16,886 nucleotides of DNA from an uncultured Alphaproteobacteria bacterium (GCA_903831485.1 CAIKXW010000049.1:1-16886), one strand, 5' to 3'; shown: positions 6,896 to 14,825, counted from the stretch's first letter. A program made the numbers and translations. Notes: a model not told the origin generated them from the sequence alone.

Positions 6896-7375
6896 ATGCG
6901 TATCGCCACTCTCGCCGCCTCGGCCATCGCTGCTATTCTGATGGCGATGCCGGCCGCCGCCCTCACGGTCGAGGCAAGGATCTCGACTGAATTCCAGAAA
7001 AAGCTGGATGACGACATCGGCCAGCGCGAAGCACGAATCTTGACCGAGTCGCTGACGAACAAGGTAAGCAACATCTTCACCAGCCGCGGCGTCAATGCCG
7101 ACCGCGTCGTCGTCACTATCGAGGACGCGAAACCCAACCGGCCCACATTCGAACAGGTCTCCAGCAAGCCAGGGCTCGACGCCATGCGCTCGATCAGCCT
7201 CGGCGGCGCGCGCATCACCGGCATCGCATATGACGCCGCCGGCAGGGAGATCGGCACGCTCGACTATGACTGGTACGAGAACGACCTCTCCAACACTGTC
7301 GGCTCAACCACATGGACCGACGCACGGACGGCGTTCGACCGCTTCTCGCGGCGCTTCGCGGACAAGCTGTCGTAG
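6896..7375 (+). CDS. Secreted hypothetical protein
   Basis: A 159-residue protein with a Sec signal peptide (MRIATLAASAIAAILMAMPAAA, cleavage likely after residue 22), so probably periplasmic. The mature protein begins with a strand-like LTVEARIS and continues with a helix (EFQKKLDDDIGQREARILTE). It has a GVNADRVVVTIEDAKPNRPT segment and a C-terminal aromatic/acidic part (LDYDWYENDL) before a basic helix. There is no cysteine. AGGGAG at 6884-6889 is well placed for ATG 6896. No enzyme motif and no family is recognised. It ends at a clear terminator. Confidence 0.75.
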   Translation: MRIATLAASAIAAILMAMPAAALTVEARISTEFQKKLDDDIGQREARILTESLTNKVSNIFTSRGVNADRVVVTIEDAKPNRPTFEQVSSKPGLDAMRSISLGGARITGIAYDAAGREIGTLDYDWYENDLSNTVGSTTWTDARTAFDRFSRRFADKLS

Positions 7376-7397
7376 CTGACTGAAACCTCCGACGCGA

Positions 7398-7427
7398 ATG
7401 CGCCGCTCCGAAAGGGGCGGCGCTTTT
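7398..7427 (+). terminator. Rho-independent terminator between convergent genes
   Basis: The stem gcgccgctcc (7400-7409) pairs with ggggcggcgc (7414-7423) through one wobble, closed by a GAAA tetraloop, and is extended by AA/TT and a TTTT tail. It ends the secreted-protein gene and, being nearly symmetric, may also help end the reverse-strand queC-queE transcript, whose stop lies at 7431. Confidence 0.9.
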
Positions 7428-7430
7428 GCT

Positions 7431-8063
7431 TCAGGGCATCCCTGTCACCTTGTGCGTCTGAAGGCTCAACCGCCACTGCGGATGCGCAAGACAATACGCA
7501 ATGCACGCGGCGGTGCTCGCCTCGCGCTGCGGTCCGTCCATCGGCTGCAGGAAGAAATTGAGGAAGCGCAGCGCCGCGAACTTTTCCGGCGGCGCATCCG
7601 TCTGCGGATAGACAAGTTTGAGCTCATCGCCCGCCACCTGCTTCAACTCCGCCGTCGACTTCGGCGACACGCAGACCCAGTCGAGCGAAGCCGGCGCAAC
7701 GATCGTGCCATTGGTCTCCACGGCCACCTCGAAGCCCCGGGCATGCAAGGCTGCAATCAACGCCTCGTCCAGTTGCAGCAATGGCTCGCCGCCGGTGCAC
7801 ACCACATAGGGCCTGCCGGTCGCCCCGCCCCACTTCGCGGCGACATGCGCCGCCACAGCGTCAGCCGTCGCAAACTTGCCGCCGCCATCGCCATCGACGC
7901 CGACAAAGTCCGTATCGCAGAACTTGCAAACGGCGCTGGCGCGATCGCGCTCTAGCCCGCTCCAGAGGTTGCATCCGGCAAAGCGCAGGAACACCGCGGC
8001 GCGGCCCGTGTGAGCGCCCTCGCCCTGCAGCGTGTAGAAGCATTCCTTGACCGAATAGGTCAT
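7431..8063 (-). CDS. queE: 7-carboxy-7-deazaguanine synthase QueE
   Basis: A 210-residue radical-SAM enzyme that converts 6-carboxy-5,6,7,8-tetrahydropterin to 7-carboxy-7-deazaguanine in the queuosine pathway. The cluster-binding cysteines are Cys31, Cys46 and Cys49 ([22 protein letters not shown]), the CX14CX2C spacing known from proteobacterial QueE instead of the CX3CX2C of classic radical-SAM proteins. The N-terminal FYTLQGEG and the [11 protein letters not shown] (SAM-binding GGE) motifs are present. The chosen start gives [16 protein letters not shown] and overlaps the queC stop by four bases (ATGA at 8060-8063), implying translational coupling. QueD, which makes the substrate, is not in the window. 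Confidence 0.96.
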   Translation of the reverse strand: MTYSVKECFYTLQGEGAHTGRAAVFLRFAGCNLWSGLERDRASAVCKFCDTDFVGVDGDGGGKFATADAVAAHVAAKWGGATGRPYVVCTGGEPLLQLDEALIAALHARGFEVAVETNGTIVAPASLDWVCVSPKSTAELKQVAGDELKLVYPQTDAPPEKFAALRFLNFFLQPMDGPQREASTAACIAYCLAHPQWRLSLQTHKVTGMP

Positions 8064-8773
8064 CCTGTTTGCCTGCTCTGGGCCCGCCATTGCGCCCACC
8101 CCTTCACGCGCAACTCACACGCCGGGCACGTACCGCAACCATAGCCCCAGTCATGCCGCAGGGAGCGATCGCCAAGATAGCAGGTGTGCGTTTCTTCCAC
8201 GATCAGGTCGACCAGCGTCTTCCCGCCCAGCTGTTCAGCCAGCGCCCATGTCTGCGCCTTGTCGAGATACATCAGTGGCGTCTCGACCGGCGTTGGCCGG
8301 TCCATGCCCAGCCTCATCGCGGTCGCCATAGCATCCATCGTCGCGCGGCGGCAGTCGGGATAGCCGGAATAGTCAGTCTCGCACATGCCGCCCACCAGCG
8401 CCTCAAGCCCGCGCCGGTACGCCACCGCGCCTGCGAATGTCAGGAACACCAGGTTGCGCCCGGGTACGAACGTGCTCGGCAAACCACCCTCAGCAAACCC
8501 GATCGCCTGCTCGCGCGTCAGCGCCGTATCCGACACCTCGCCGAGCACGCCAAGATCGAGCACGCGATCTTCGCCAAGCTTGGCAGCCCACAAGGGAAAC
8601 TGCGCGCGTAGCTTGGCAAGAAACACGCTCCTGCAATCCAGCTCCACGCGATGCCGCTGCCGGTAGTCGAACCCGATGGTTTCGACGCGATCATAGCGCA
8701 TCAGCGCCCATGCGACGCACACAGCAGAATCCTGCCCGCCCGAAAACAACACCAGTGCCGAAGACGTCGCCAT
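8060..8773 (-). CDS. queC: 7-cyano-7-deazaguanine synthase QueC
   Basis: A 237-residue ATP- and ammonia-dependent enzyme that turns 7-carboxy-7-deazaguanine into preQ0, the next step after QueE. The PP-loop SGGQDSAV is at residues 11-18. [10 protein letters not shown] and [14 protein letters not shown] match the substrate region. The zinc site near the C-terminus is Cys198, Cys213, Cys216 and Cys219 ([12 protein letters not shown]). The start is the ATG at 8771-8773, after a G-rich stretch, because the fold starts directly at [10 protein letters not shown]; the open frame before it is a low-complexity extension. First gene of a two-gene unit with queE, divergent from the DUF952 gene across 100 bases. 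Confidence 0.96.
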   Translation of the reverse strand: MATSSALVLFSGGQDSAVCVAWALMRYDRVETIGFDYRQRHRVELDCRSVFLAKLRAQFPLWAAKLGEDRVLDLGVLGEVSDTALTREQAIGFAEGGLPSTFVPGRNLVFLTFAGAVAYRRGLEALVGGMCETDYSGYPDCRRATMDAMATAMRLGMDRPTPVETPLMYLDKAQTWALAEQLGGKTLVDLIVEETHTCYLGDRSLRHDWGYGCGTCPACELRVKGWAQWRAQSRQTG

Positions 8774-8873
8774 CCGCCCCCGATGCCGCCCAACCTGATT
8801 GAGGTCAAGCTCGCAGCCGCCCTTCCGGCCGCCCCCTTGCCTCGCGCCCCTATCCGCAGCACAAACCGCCGCC

Positions 8874-9260
8874 ATGGGACAGATGATCTACAAAATCCTC
8901 ACCGCCGAACAGCTCGCCGCGGTCGAATCCGGCCGGCCGATGCAGGCGCCGGTCGATATCGCAGATGGCTATGTCCACTTCTCGACGTCGAAGCAGGTGC
9001 AGGAAACGCTGGCCAAATGGTTCAGGGGGCAGACCGGCCTCGTGCTTGCGTCGGTCAATGGCGATGATTTCGGACCCGACCTCAAATGGGAAGCTTCGCG
9101 CGGCGGTGACTACTTCCCACACGTCTATGCGGAGGTACGCCAGCAACACATCTCGTCGCTGTGGCCGCTCGACATCGTCGACGCCGAGGGCGTGCCGCTT
9201 GCGCCCGACGACGTGACGCGTAGCGCAGAGCCCTCCGCCAAACCCGGCGGCCACTCGTGA
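8874..9260 (+). CDS. DUF952 family protein
   Basis: A 128-residue cytosolic protein. It shows the DUF952 pattern: an [11 protein letters not shown] start, [20 protein letters not shown] in the middle and FPHVYAEV near the end. The family resembles a small ADP-ribosyltransferase-like or glutathione S-transferase-associated fold, but its activity is not established. The start could be ATG 8874 or ATG 8883; the latter has GGGA three bases closer and begins with the conserved MIYK. Its stop overlaps the GTG start of pyrD (GTGA, 9257-9260), so the two are translationally coupled, a pairing seen in many alphaproteobacteria as far as I recall. Confidence 0.88.
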   Translation: MGQMIYKILTAEQLAAVESGRPMQAPVDIADGYVHFSTSKQVQETLAKWFRGQTGLVLASVNGDDFGPDLKWEASRGGDYFPHVYAEVRQQHISSLWPLDIVDAEGVPLAPDDVTRSAEPSAKPGGHS

Positions 9261-10318
9261 GCCTGTTCGATCTGGCGACCCGCGCCGTCCGCATCCTTCC
9301 AGCCGAAACAGCGCATCGCTTTACAATCGACGCGCTGAAGACTGGTCTCGCAAAGCCCTCGCCTGGGCTCGAAGATCCGCGGCTTGCCGTGCGACTGAAG
9401 AAATCCGGCCTGCTCCTGCCGAACCCCATCGGCCTTGCAGCCGGCTTCGACAAGAACGCGGAAGTCGCGGCGCAGATGCTGGGCTTCGGTTTCGGCTTCG
9501 TCGAATGCGGAACCGTCACGCCGCGCCCGCAAGCCGGCAATCCGCGTCCGCGCCTCTTCCGTCTCAACGAGGATCAGGCCGTCATCAACCGGATGGGATT
9601 CAACAATGACGGCATCGGCTATTTCGTCCGCCGTCTTTCGGCCGTTCCCCGGGGCCTCGGCGTCATCGGCGCCAATGTCGGCGCCAACAAGGACTCGGAA
9701 GACCGCATCGCGGACTACGTCGCAGGGGTGAAGGCCGTGTGGCCCTACTCCTCCTACGTGACGATCAACGTCTCGTCGCCCAACACACCTGGCTTGCGTG
9801 GCCTGCAGGATCGCGGCGCGCTCGAGGAACTGCTCGGCCGCGTCGGCGCCGCTGCGCGCGAGATGGCGGCCGTGGTGAAGAACCGCCCCGTATTCCTCAA
9901 AGTGGCGCCCGACCTTGATGACCGCGCCATTGCCGACATCGCCGATGTCGCATTGGCCCAGGACTGGCTTTCGGGCCTGATCGTTTCGAACACCACGATC
10001 GATCGTCCGGCCTCGCTCGGCAGCACGCACAGGACCGAGACGGGCGGTCTGTCAGGCGCTCCGCTACTGGAAAAATCGACGCGCGTTCTCGCGGAGTTTC
10101 ACGCGGCCATCGGCGACCGGCTCGACCTCATCGGTGCAGGCGGCATTGCATCCGCACAGGACGTGATCGCAAAATTCCGTGCGGGGGCGCAGGCCGTGCA
10201 GCTTTATTCCGCGCTCGTCTTTCATGGTCCGATGCTGGTCCAGCGCATCAAATCCGACCTTCTGAACATCATGATCGCCGAAGGCATCGACACGCCGCAC
10301 CGCTTCCGCCCCGGCTGA
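9257..10318 (+). CDS. pyrD: Dihydroorotate dehydrogenase (quinone), class 2
   Basis: A 353-residue FMN enzyme at the inner membrane that oxidises dihydroorotate to orotate with ubiquinone, the fourth step of pyrimidine synthesis. The N-terminal amphipathic helix region (residues 1-40), typical of membrane-associated class 2 enzymes, is present. Motifs: NPIGLAAGFDKNAE (Lys66), GTVTPRPQAGNPRPRLFRL, NRMGFNNDG, GANVGANKDS, TINVSSPNTPGLR (catalytic serine at 173/174, class 2 type), FLKVAPDL, IVSNTT, TGGLSGAPL and the FMN-phosphate loop GAGGIASAQDV...GAQAVQLYSALVF. It starts with GTG overlapping the DUF952 stop. Length and motifs are complete. Confidence 0.97.
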   Translation: MSLFDLATRAVRILPAETAHRFTIDALKTGLAKPSPGLEDPRLAVRLKKSGLLLPNPIGLAAGFDKNAEVAAQMLGFGFGFVECGTVTPRPQAGNPRPRLFRLNEDQAVINRMGFNNDGIGYFVRRLSAVPRGLGVIGANVGANKDSEDRIADYVAGVKAVWPYSSYVTINVSSPNTPGLRGLQDRGALEELLGRVGAAAREMAAVVKNRPVFLKVAPDLDDRAIADIADVALAQDWLSGLIVSNTTIDRPASLGSTHRTETGGLSGAPLLEKSTRVLAEFHAAIGDRLDLIGAGGIASAQDVIAKFRAGAQAVQLYSALVFHGPMLVQRIKSDLLNIMIAEGIDTPHRFRPG

Positions 10319-10462
10319 TCCCGCCGCCCCTAGCCGCCCCGCCGCTGCGGGCCTATGGTCGGGACGCGGCTTCGCTGATTGATCGCATGGGACGGATCGA
10401 TCCACGCCCCAAACGATTTCGGACAGCGGCCGGTGTTTCGAGGCGTGCGTTGGAAACTGACC

Positions 10463-12115
10463 ATGGTGGCCGGTCCCGGAAAAACTAGCACCGTCTCGCT
10501 GATCTCCGGCGTCGGGCGCGTTCGCGCAGGCACGATTTCGATCGGCAGTCACGTTATCGCCATCGAGAATATCGGCACGATCCGCATGGTCCGTGGCGAG
10601 CGCTCCTGGTGGCTCTTCCTGCTCGGCCTGCTTGTCATTGGCGGCGCGGCGACCCAGCTGAACGCCTATGGCGCATTCGCCATCGCAGGCATCGGCCTCG
10701 GCATTGCGCTCATCCTCGGCAATCTGGCCCAGCGCGTCGATAGCGGCCTGGCCATCGGCGCATCCGATGGCTGCACGACGCTGATCGTTTCGCGCGACAA
10801 GGCATTCCTGCAACGCCTGCTCCAGCTGCTGGTCGACAGGATCGATAGCGGCGACCTTGCGCTGGCGGTAGATTTCGACATCACGCGGGGCGCCCTGTCG
10901 GCGTCTGCGCCCGAGGCTGGCCAGAAGGATGATGACGTCTTTGCTGATCCAGTCTCAGTTGCGCCGCCCGCTCCCGAACAACCGCAGATGGCCCCGGCCC
11001 CGGTCGCGCCCGGAGACAGCGCCGACGATGCGCTATTTGGCGACCCGGCGCCTGAAGACCCGGTTTCGTCGGGCCCAACTCCTCTGGAGGCAGCGCCCAA
11101 GGATCCGCCGCCCGCCCCTGCGGCAGCGAAGGCTGCGCATCGGCACACCTTTGACGGGTTACTCGATGGCGGCCCCCCGCCCGCCTCGAGCGACGATGAC
11201 TGGCTGGTGCGTCCGGGGCCTACGCCTGCGCAACAGGAAGAATCTGGTGGCGGACTGGGCCGCGTCCTGCTCGCCCTGCTGATCCTGACTGTTCTTGGCG
11301 GCGGCACCTTCGGCGCGTGGTACTTCACCGGCGAAACGGGTCCATCGACATCGATGCCCGCAATCGACATTTCCGTGCAGGCCGGTGCCGACGTTCCCGC
11401 CGAAACGCCCCCGACGCCGGCAGCCGACAACCTGCAATTGCCGCTTCCTGCATTGATCGAACCGGAACCACTCACCGCCGCCGAACCCGCGGCCGCGCCA
11501 GCGCCGGAGCCCGCTGAAGCCGTCCAGGATTTCGCGCCACCTGCGCCGATGGTTGCCCGCGCTTCCGGCCAGCGTTATCGCGCGAGCCCGTCTGTGGACG
11601 AAGGTGTTGCAGTGGTCGCTGAGACGCGAGCCGGCGGCGATGTGTTGAACATCACGGGCCGGATGATGCAACCTGACGGCGAATGGTATCGCGTGCAACT
11701 GGCGGACGGGAGCACCGCCTGGTTCAAGGCTTCGCTCGCCATCGCGCGCACGCGCTTTTCTGGATGGGTGCGGGGTGCGCCCAACGCACCGGACGCCTCG
11801 TTCGCTGCATCGACGCCGCAGATTCTCGATCCGTCAGAAGGAATCGCAGTTGGCGGCGGGCCTCAGGCCGTGGGGCTGGCGTGGACGCATCGTGAAGACG
11901 CTTCCATCTTCATCGTCGAGATCCAGGCCTACGACGCGCAAGCGCAGCGGTGGATCGAGGATCCGCTGCACAAGCGGATGACCGTGGAGGGCAGGACCGA
12001 GCTGACCGAGATGTTTCCAGCGGCAGGCGCCTGGCGCTGGCGCGTGCGGGGCGTCACGCTGGATGGGCAGCAGAGCCAGTTCAGCCGCTGGTCGGCCTTC
12101 GCCATCCGCGACTGA
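10463..12115 (+). CDS. Membrane protein with SH3-like domain and beta-sandwich-like C-terminus
   Basis: A 550-residue protein of unknown function. The N-terminal 120 residues look DUF6232-like: a short beta domain (VRAGTISIGSHVIAIENIGT) followed by two membrane segments at about 49-64 and 67-86. A long Pro/Ala/Asp-rich linker (about 150-260) leads to a third membrane segment at about 266-288 (RVLLALLILTVLGGGTFGAW). A second Pro/Ala-rich stretch then leads to a bacterial SH3-like domain at about 370-428 (RYRASPSVDEGVAVVAE...GEWYRVQLADGSTAWFK). The last ~90 residues resemble a fibronectin-III-like or FecR-associated beta domain (VEIQAYDAQ, AWRWRVRGVTLDG). The SH3 part is probably periplasmic and may touch the cell wall. 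The start is unsure: ATG 10463 has only GGAA upstream, and a TTG at 10379 extends it by 28 residues. Confidence 0.75.
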   Translation: MVAGPGKTSTVSLISGVGRVRAGTISIGSHVIAIENIGTIRMVRGERSWWLFLLGLLVIGGAATQLNAYGAFAIAGIGLGIALILGNLAQRVDSGLAIGASDGCTTLIVSRDKAFLQRLLQLLVDRIDSGDLALAVDFDITRGALSASAPEAGQKDDDVFADPVSVAPPAPEQPQMAPAPVAPGDSADDALFGDPAPEDPVSSGPTPLEAAPKDPPPAPAAAKAAHRHTFDGLLDGGPPPASSDDDWLVRPGPTPAQQEESGGGLGRVLLALLILTVLGGGTFGAWYFTGETGPSTSMPAIDISVQAGADVPAETPPTPAADNLQLPLPALIEPEPLTAAEPAAAPAPEPAEAVQDFAPPAPMVARASGQRYRASPSVDEGVAVVAETRAGGDVLNITGRMMQPDGEWYRVQLADGSTAWFKASLAIARTRFSGWVRGAPNAPDASFAASTPQILDPSEGIAVGGGPQAVGLAWTHREDASIFIVEIQAYDAQAQRWIEDPLHKRMTVEGRTELTEMFPAAGAWRWRVRGVTLDGQQSQFSRWSAFAIRD

Positions 12116-12139
12116 GTGGGGCCGCGCCCAATGCGACGA

Positions 12140-12165
12140 GGCCGAACCCCCTTCGGGATCCGGCC
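12140..12165 (-). terminator. Possible hairpin terminator of the first UrcA-family gene
   Basis: Read on the reverse strand, GGCCGGATCCC (12165-12155) and GGGGTTCGGCC (12150-12140) form an 11-bp stem with a GAAG loop, fully paired when two G-T wobbles are allowed. On the forward strand those wobbles become mismatches, so the structure fits reverse-strand RNA better. No T run follows. An alternative longer-range pairing (12116-12124 with 12161-12169) competes with it. It lies between convergent stops at 12115 and 12196. Confidence 0.35.
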
Positions 12166-12195
12166 CCACGGCACGCCGGGACGGGAATCGGGGGA

Positions 12196-12552
12196 TCAGC
12201 CGCCAGAACGCGTGTCGTATGCCTGGGCCAGCGTGGCGGACCCGAACTTGCCGATCGATTCACGCATCGTCGCGTTGGTGCACTCGTCAACGCGCGAACG
12301 CTCATCGAGCGTCATCTTGCGTGCGCCGCCGCTGCAGTGAACGCGAACCTCGCGCTGCAGACGCCGGAGGAGTTTGTCGGCGGCACCCTCCGAGGCGAGT
12401 TCGTTGGTATTGTAAGAGAAAGGGAACTTGAACTGGTCGGTCTTGAAGGAAGCCTCCTGGGCGAAGGCCGGGCCGGTGGCGAACCCGGTGGCGAGGGCGC
12501 CCATGATGGCGAGTGAGGCGATCAGGTACGTGGCCGAAGATGATGTTTTCAT
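12196..12552 (-). CDS. UrcA-family secreted protein
   Basis: A 118-residue exported protein. The signal peptide is long with a hydrophobic core and AFA-QEA at the cleavage site (after about residue 31). The mature part follows the UrcA pattern: FSYNTNELASEGAADKLLRR (the Y-x-x-x-L-x-[ST]-x-x-G-x-x-x-L motif), then REVRVHCSG with the first cysteine, RVDECTNATMRESIGKFGS with the second, and a LAQAYD end. The two cysteines are the family hallmark and probably form a disulfide. The family is common in sphingomonads and caulobacteria, and its function is unknown. ATG 12552 follows a GGAGA site, and a sigma70-like promoter lies 84-112 bases upstream. Confidence 0.85.
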   Translation of the reverse strand: MKTSSSATYLIASLAIMGALATGFATGPAFAQEASFKTDQFKFPFSYNTNELASEGAADKLLRRLQREVRVHCSGGARKMTLDERSRVDECTNATMRESIGKFGSATLAQAYDTRSGG

Positions 12553-12635
12553 TGTCTTTCTCCGAATGGACTTGGCTATTGCTCTGTCGTCCCTTCCGAA
12601 CTGACCCCTGACAGCCATCTCGAAAGTCGATGTTT

Positions 12636-12664
12636 ATTTATCGAGAAACAATATGACCTGTCAA
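12636..12664 (-). promoter_or_regulatory. Sigma70-like promoter of the first UrcA-family gene
   Basis: On the reverse strand a perfect TTGACA (-35, 12664-12659) is followed after 17 bases by ATAAAT (-10, 12641-12636), in an AT-rich stretch that stands out from the surrounding GC-rich DNA. Transcription would begin near 12630, giving a leader of about 75 bases. This is one of the best promoter matches in the window. Confidence 0.7.
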
Positions 12665-12695
12665 TGGAGCGAATGTGGTCTCTTTCGGGCAAACG

Positions 12696-12724
12696 AAAAC
12701 GCCCGGAGCTGCGCTCCGGGCGTT
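12696..12724 (-). terminator. Rho-independent terminator of the second UrcA-family gene
   Basis: A perfect 12-bp stem (aacgcccggagc 12698-12709 with gctccgggcgtt 12713-12724) has a three-base loop. On the reverse strand it ends in TTTTCGTTT, the tail expected for a terminator of the gene whose stop is at 12748. It separates the two UrcA-family genes into independent transcripts. Confidence 0.9.
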
Positions 12725-12747
12725 CTGCTAGGCTGTAGGCTGCTTCG

Positions 12748-13044
12748 TTAGTTGGCCGCGAGGACCAGCGGTGCGCTTTTCGATGCGTAGATGCCGGTCG
12801 GATCATCCTTGGCGACCTTCGCGCGGGTCGCCTTGATGCACTCGAGGTAAATGTAGTGGTTCAGGCCGATCATCGGCGCGGCCGCCTGGTAGCAGACTTC
12901 CTTTACCGCCTTGTCGAGCCGGACGACATAATCTTGCGCGTCCTGTTCGGAAACCGGCGCCTTGGGCGCCATGACCGTAACCGGATCCGCGTAAGCAGCG
13001 GACGTGCTGATGGCGATCGCAGCAATAATTGCGAGGATTTTCAT
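12748..13044 (-). CDS. Second, shorter UrcA-family-like secreted protein
   Basis: A 98-residue exported protein. The signal peptide MKILAIIAAIAISTSAAYA is followed by DPVTVMAPKAPVSEQDAQDY. The core matches UrcA in plan: YVVRLDKAVKEVCYQAAAPM (first cysteine), HYIYLECIKATRAKVAKDD (second cysteine) and a short tail. The Y-L motif near the N-terminus is weaker than in its neighbour, so the assignment rests on size, signal peptide and the spacing of the two cysteines. A GGAG lies upstream of ATG 13044. It shares a 208-base upstream region with the divergent quinone oxidoreductase. Confidence 0.72.
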   Translation of the reverse strand: MKILAIIAAIAISTSAAYADPVTVMAPKAPVSEQDAQDYVVRLDKAVKEVCYQAAAPMIGLNHYIYLECIKATRAKVAKDDPTGIYASKSAPLVLAAN

Positions 13045-13177
13045 AGGCGTAGTTCTCCGGGTTGTCGTTTGACCTGACTTTCAGAACGACCCTGGAGCGT
13101 TTCCCTCTGCACGACTCATGTGTTCTTGTGCAGTTGCGAACCCTCTATGCTGCATCGCACCAAAGTCAATTCCCCTG

Positions 13178-13192
13178 ACGTAAACTTTACGT
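13178..13192. promoter_or_regulatory. Perfect 15-bp palindrome ACGTAAACTTTACGT
   Basis: ACGTAAA-C-TTTACGT is a perfect inverted repeat with a single central base, within TGACGTAAACTTTACGTAAG. It lies 60 bases before the likely quinone oxidoreductase start and about 130 bases upstream of the divergent UrcA-family gene. The TTTACGTAA half-site recalls operators of MerR-family regulators of acyl-CoA and branched-chain catabolism in proteobacteria (LiuR-type), but the match is only by eye. A TetR protein from the adjacent gene is another candidate binder. Confidence 0.5.
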
Positions 13193-13252
13193 AAGGGCAC
13201 GGTGGCCGGACCTAACCAGTTTGTGCACCATGCCGCCATGTCTCAGAGGTTG

Positions 13253-14236
13253 ATGCAGGCAGTGGTTTGCGAGGGGCTGGCGCAGGATTTCTCCAGCGTG
13301 AAGCTGCGCGATCTGCCCATCCCAGAGCCAGGCCCCGGCGAAGTGCGTGTGAGGGTCGAGGCGGCGAGCCTCAACTTTCCTGACCTGCTGATGCTGAAGG
13401 GCGAATACCAGTTCAAACCCGAACCGCCTTTCACCGTCGGGATGGATCTCTCTGGCGTCGTCGATTCGTTGGGAGAAGGCGTCAGCGTTGCGCCCGGCGC
13501 GCGTGTGGCCGGCGGCGCGAAGACCGGCGCATTCGCGGCTTACGCAATCTGCCCGGAGACCAACCTTCACATTGTACCGGACACAATGCCGGCGCACCTC
13601 GCCGCGGCCTACCCGGCGGCCTACGTGACCGCGCATGTATCCCTGATCGCGCGCGGACGCCTGCAGCACGGCGAAACGCTGCTAGTGCATGGCGCATCGG
13701 GCGGGGTCGGCATGGCGGCAATGGATGTCGGCCGGTTTCTAGGCGCGCGCGTGATCGCGACGACGGGGTCAGCGGAAAAGCGCGATGCTCTTGCCCGCGC
13801 CGGAGCGGACGAGGTCATCGTGCTTGGCGAGACGCGCGGCGAGGCTTTCCGCGAACGCGTGAAGGCGCTGACCGGAGGCCGCGGCGCAGATGTGATCTTC
13901 GACCCGGTCGGCGGAGACGTGTTCGATGAATCGACGCGCTGCATCGCATTCGATGGCCGCCTGCTTGTGATCGGCTTTGCTGGTGGACGCATCGCGTCGG
14001 TGAACACCAACATGCCGCTGATCAAGGGATTTTCTGTCGTTGGCGTCAGGGCCGGCGAGTATTGCCGCCAATTCCCTGATCGCGGTCGTGAAATCCGTGA
14101 CGAGATCTGGCGCTGGGCTGCAGAGGGCAAGACCAAGCCGACTGTGTTCGCGGAACTCCCCCTCGACCGCTGGCGGGAGGCGTTCGAGTTGATGCGCGAC
14201 CGCAGGCTGGTAGGGAAAGTCGTGCTGCGGCCCTAG
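13253..14236 (+). CDS. NADPH:quinone oxidoreductase family protein (zinc-free MDR)
   Basis: A 327-residue cytosolic medium-chain dehydrogenase/reductase. These enzymes reduce quinones or enoyl-type substrates with NADPH. The N-terminal catalytic domain has IPEPGPGEVRVRVEAASLNF and PDLLMLKGEYQFKPEPPFTV, strong family signatures. The Rossmann domain has VHGASGGVGMAAMDVGRFLG (AxxGGVG at about 147-153) and FDPVGGDVF. There is no structural-zinc cysteine cluster and no catalytic zinc site, which is normal for this branch. The start is uncertain: ATG 13253 (AGAGG three bases upstream) begins with MQAVVCEG as in relatives; ATG 13238 and GTG 13202 are in frame. Its stop is seven bases from that of the convergent TetR gene. 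Homologues often sit near acyl-CoA dehydrogenase genes; none is present here. Confidence 0.93.
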   Translation: MQAVVCEGLAQDFSSVKLRDLPIPEPGPGEVRVRVEAASLNFPDLLMLKGEYQFKPEPPFTVGMDLSGVVDSLGEGVSVAPGARVAGGAKTGAFAAYAICPETNLHIVPDTMPAHLAAAYPAAYVTAHVSLIARGRLQHGETLLVHGASGGVGMAAMDVGRFLGARVIATTGSAEKRDALARAGADEVIVLGETRGEAFRERVKALTGGRGADVIFDPVGGDVFDESTRCIAFDGRLLVIGFAGGRIASVNTNMPLIKGFSVVGVRAGEYCRQFPDRGREIRDEIWRWAAEGKTKPTVFAELPLDRWREAFELMRDRRLVGKVVLRP

Positions 14237-14243
14237 CCGGACA

Positions 14244-14825
14244 CTACTTCCGCCATCCGGCAAGAACGGAATCCGCCGCCGCGTCGAGTTCGACGTCGGT
14301 CCACTTGCGGCCCTTCATCTCGGCTTTCAGCAGGTAGCTGATCGGCGCCATGAAGAGTCCTCCGAGCAGGTCTGGCGGCAGGTTCTTGAAGTCACCGGAG
14401 GCAATGCCCGCCTTGCGCAGGTCGCCTACCATGCGCGCGACGGCGCGGCCTGCTTCACCGCCTTCACGCTCGGCGAGGGCCGATTCCGCAAAACGCTGGC
14501 CGAAGGCGAAGGCGTCCTTGTTGGCGCGATAAGCGAGGTAGATCGCCTTCCAGGTCAGCTTGAGCCGCTCCTGCGGCGCGATCGACGTGTCGAGCCCTGC
14601 GCCGGCGCCCAGAAAGACCTCCTGCTTCATCTGCCGGTAGGAGGCGATCAGCAGGTCATCCTTGCTGTCGAAGTGCCGGTAGAGCGTGCCCTCGGCGACG
14701 CCGGCCTCCGCTGCGATGGCAGCTGTCGTGGCGGCTTCCATGCCGTCGCGCGCGACGATGCGGGCGGCGGCCTGCAGCAGCCTTTCGCGCGTCGCCTGGC
14801 CGGAGGACTGTGTCGTGGCGTTCAT
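14244..14825 (-). CDS. TetR family transcriptional regulator
   Basis: A 193-residue DNA-binding repressor. The N-terminal helix-turn-helix is at about residues 13-60: RERLLQAAARIVARDGMEAA, then TTAAIAAEAGVAEGTLYRHF and DSKDDLL, the classic TetR pattern ending in YRHF-x-SK-x-x-L. The C-terminal ligand domain (about 65-193) is helical and has no signature that tells the ligand. ATG 14825 is chosen as start; ATG 14855 in frame would add ten residues. Neither has a good ribosome site. It is convergent with the quinone oxidoreductase and divergent from the DUF429 gene across 89 bases. Divergent arrangement commonly means autoregulation and control of the opposite gene, but I see no palindrome in that gap. 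Confidence 0.93.
   Translation of the reverse strand: MNATTQSSGQATRERLLQAAARIVARDGMEAATTAAIAAEAGVAEGTLYRHFDSKDDLLIASYRQMKQEVFLGAGAGLDTSIAPQERLKLTWKAIYLAYRANKDAFAFGQRFAESALAEREGGEAGRAVARMVGDLRKAGIASGDFKNLPPDLLGGLFMAPISYLLKAEMKGRKWTDVELDAAADSVLAGWRK

Noticed and set aside
8792..8809. ACCTgattgAGGT in the queC/DUF952 gap as a SoxR- or MerR-like operator, or a preQ1 riboswitch
   Set aside because: The arms are only four bases, the spacing does not match a MerR-family promoter, and I see no preQ1 aptamer fold or A-rich tail before queC.
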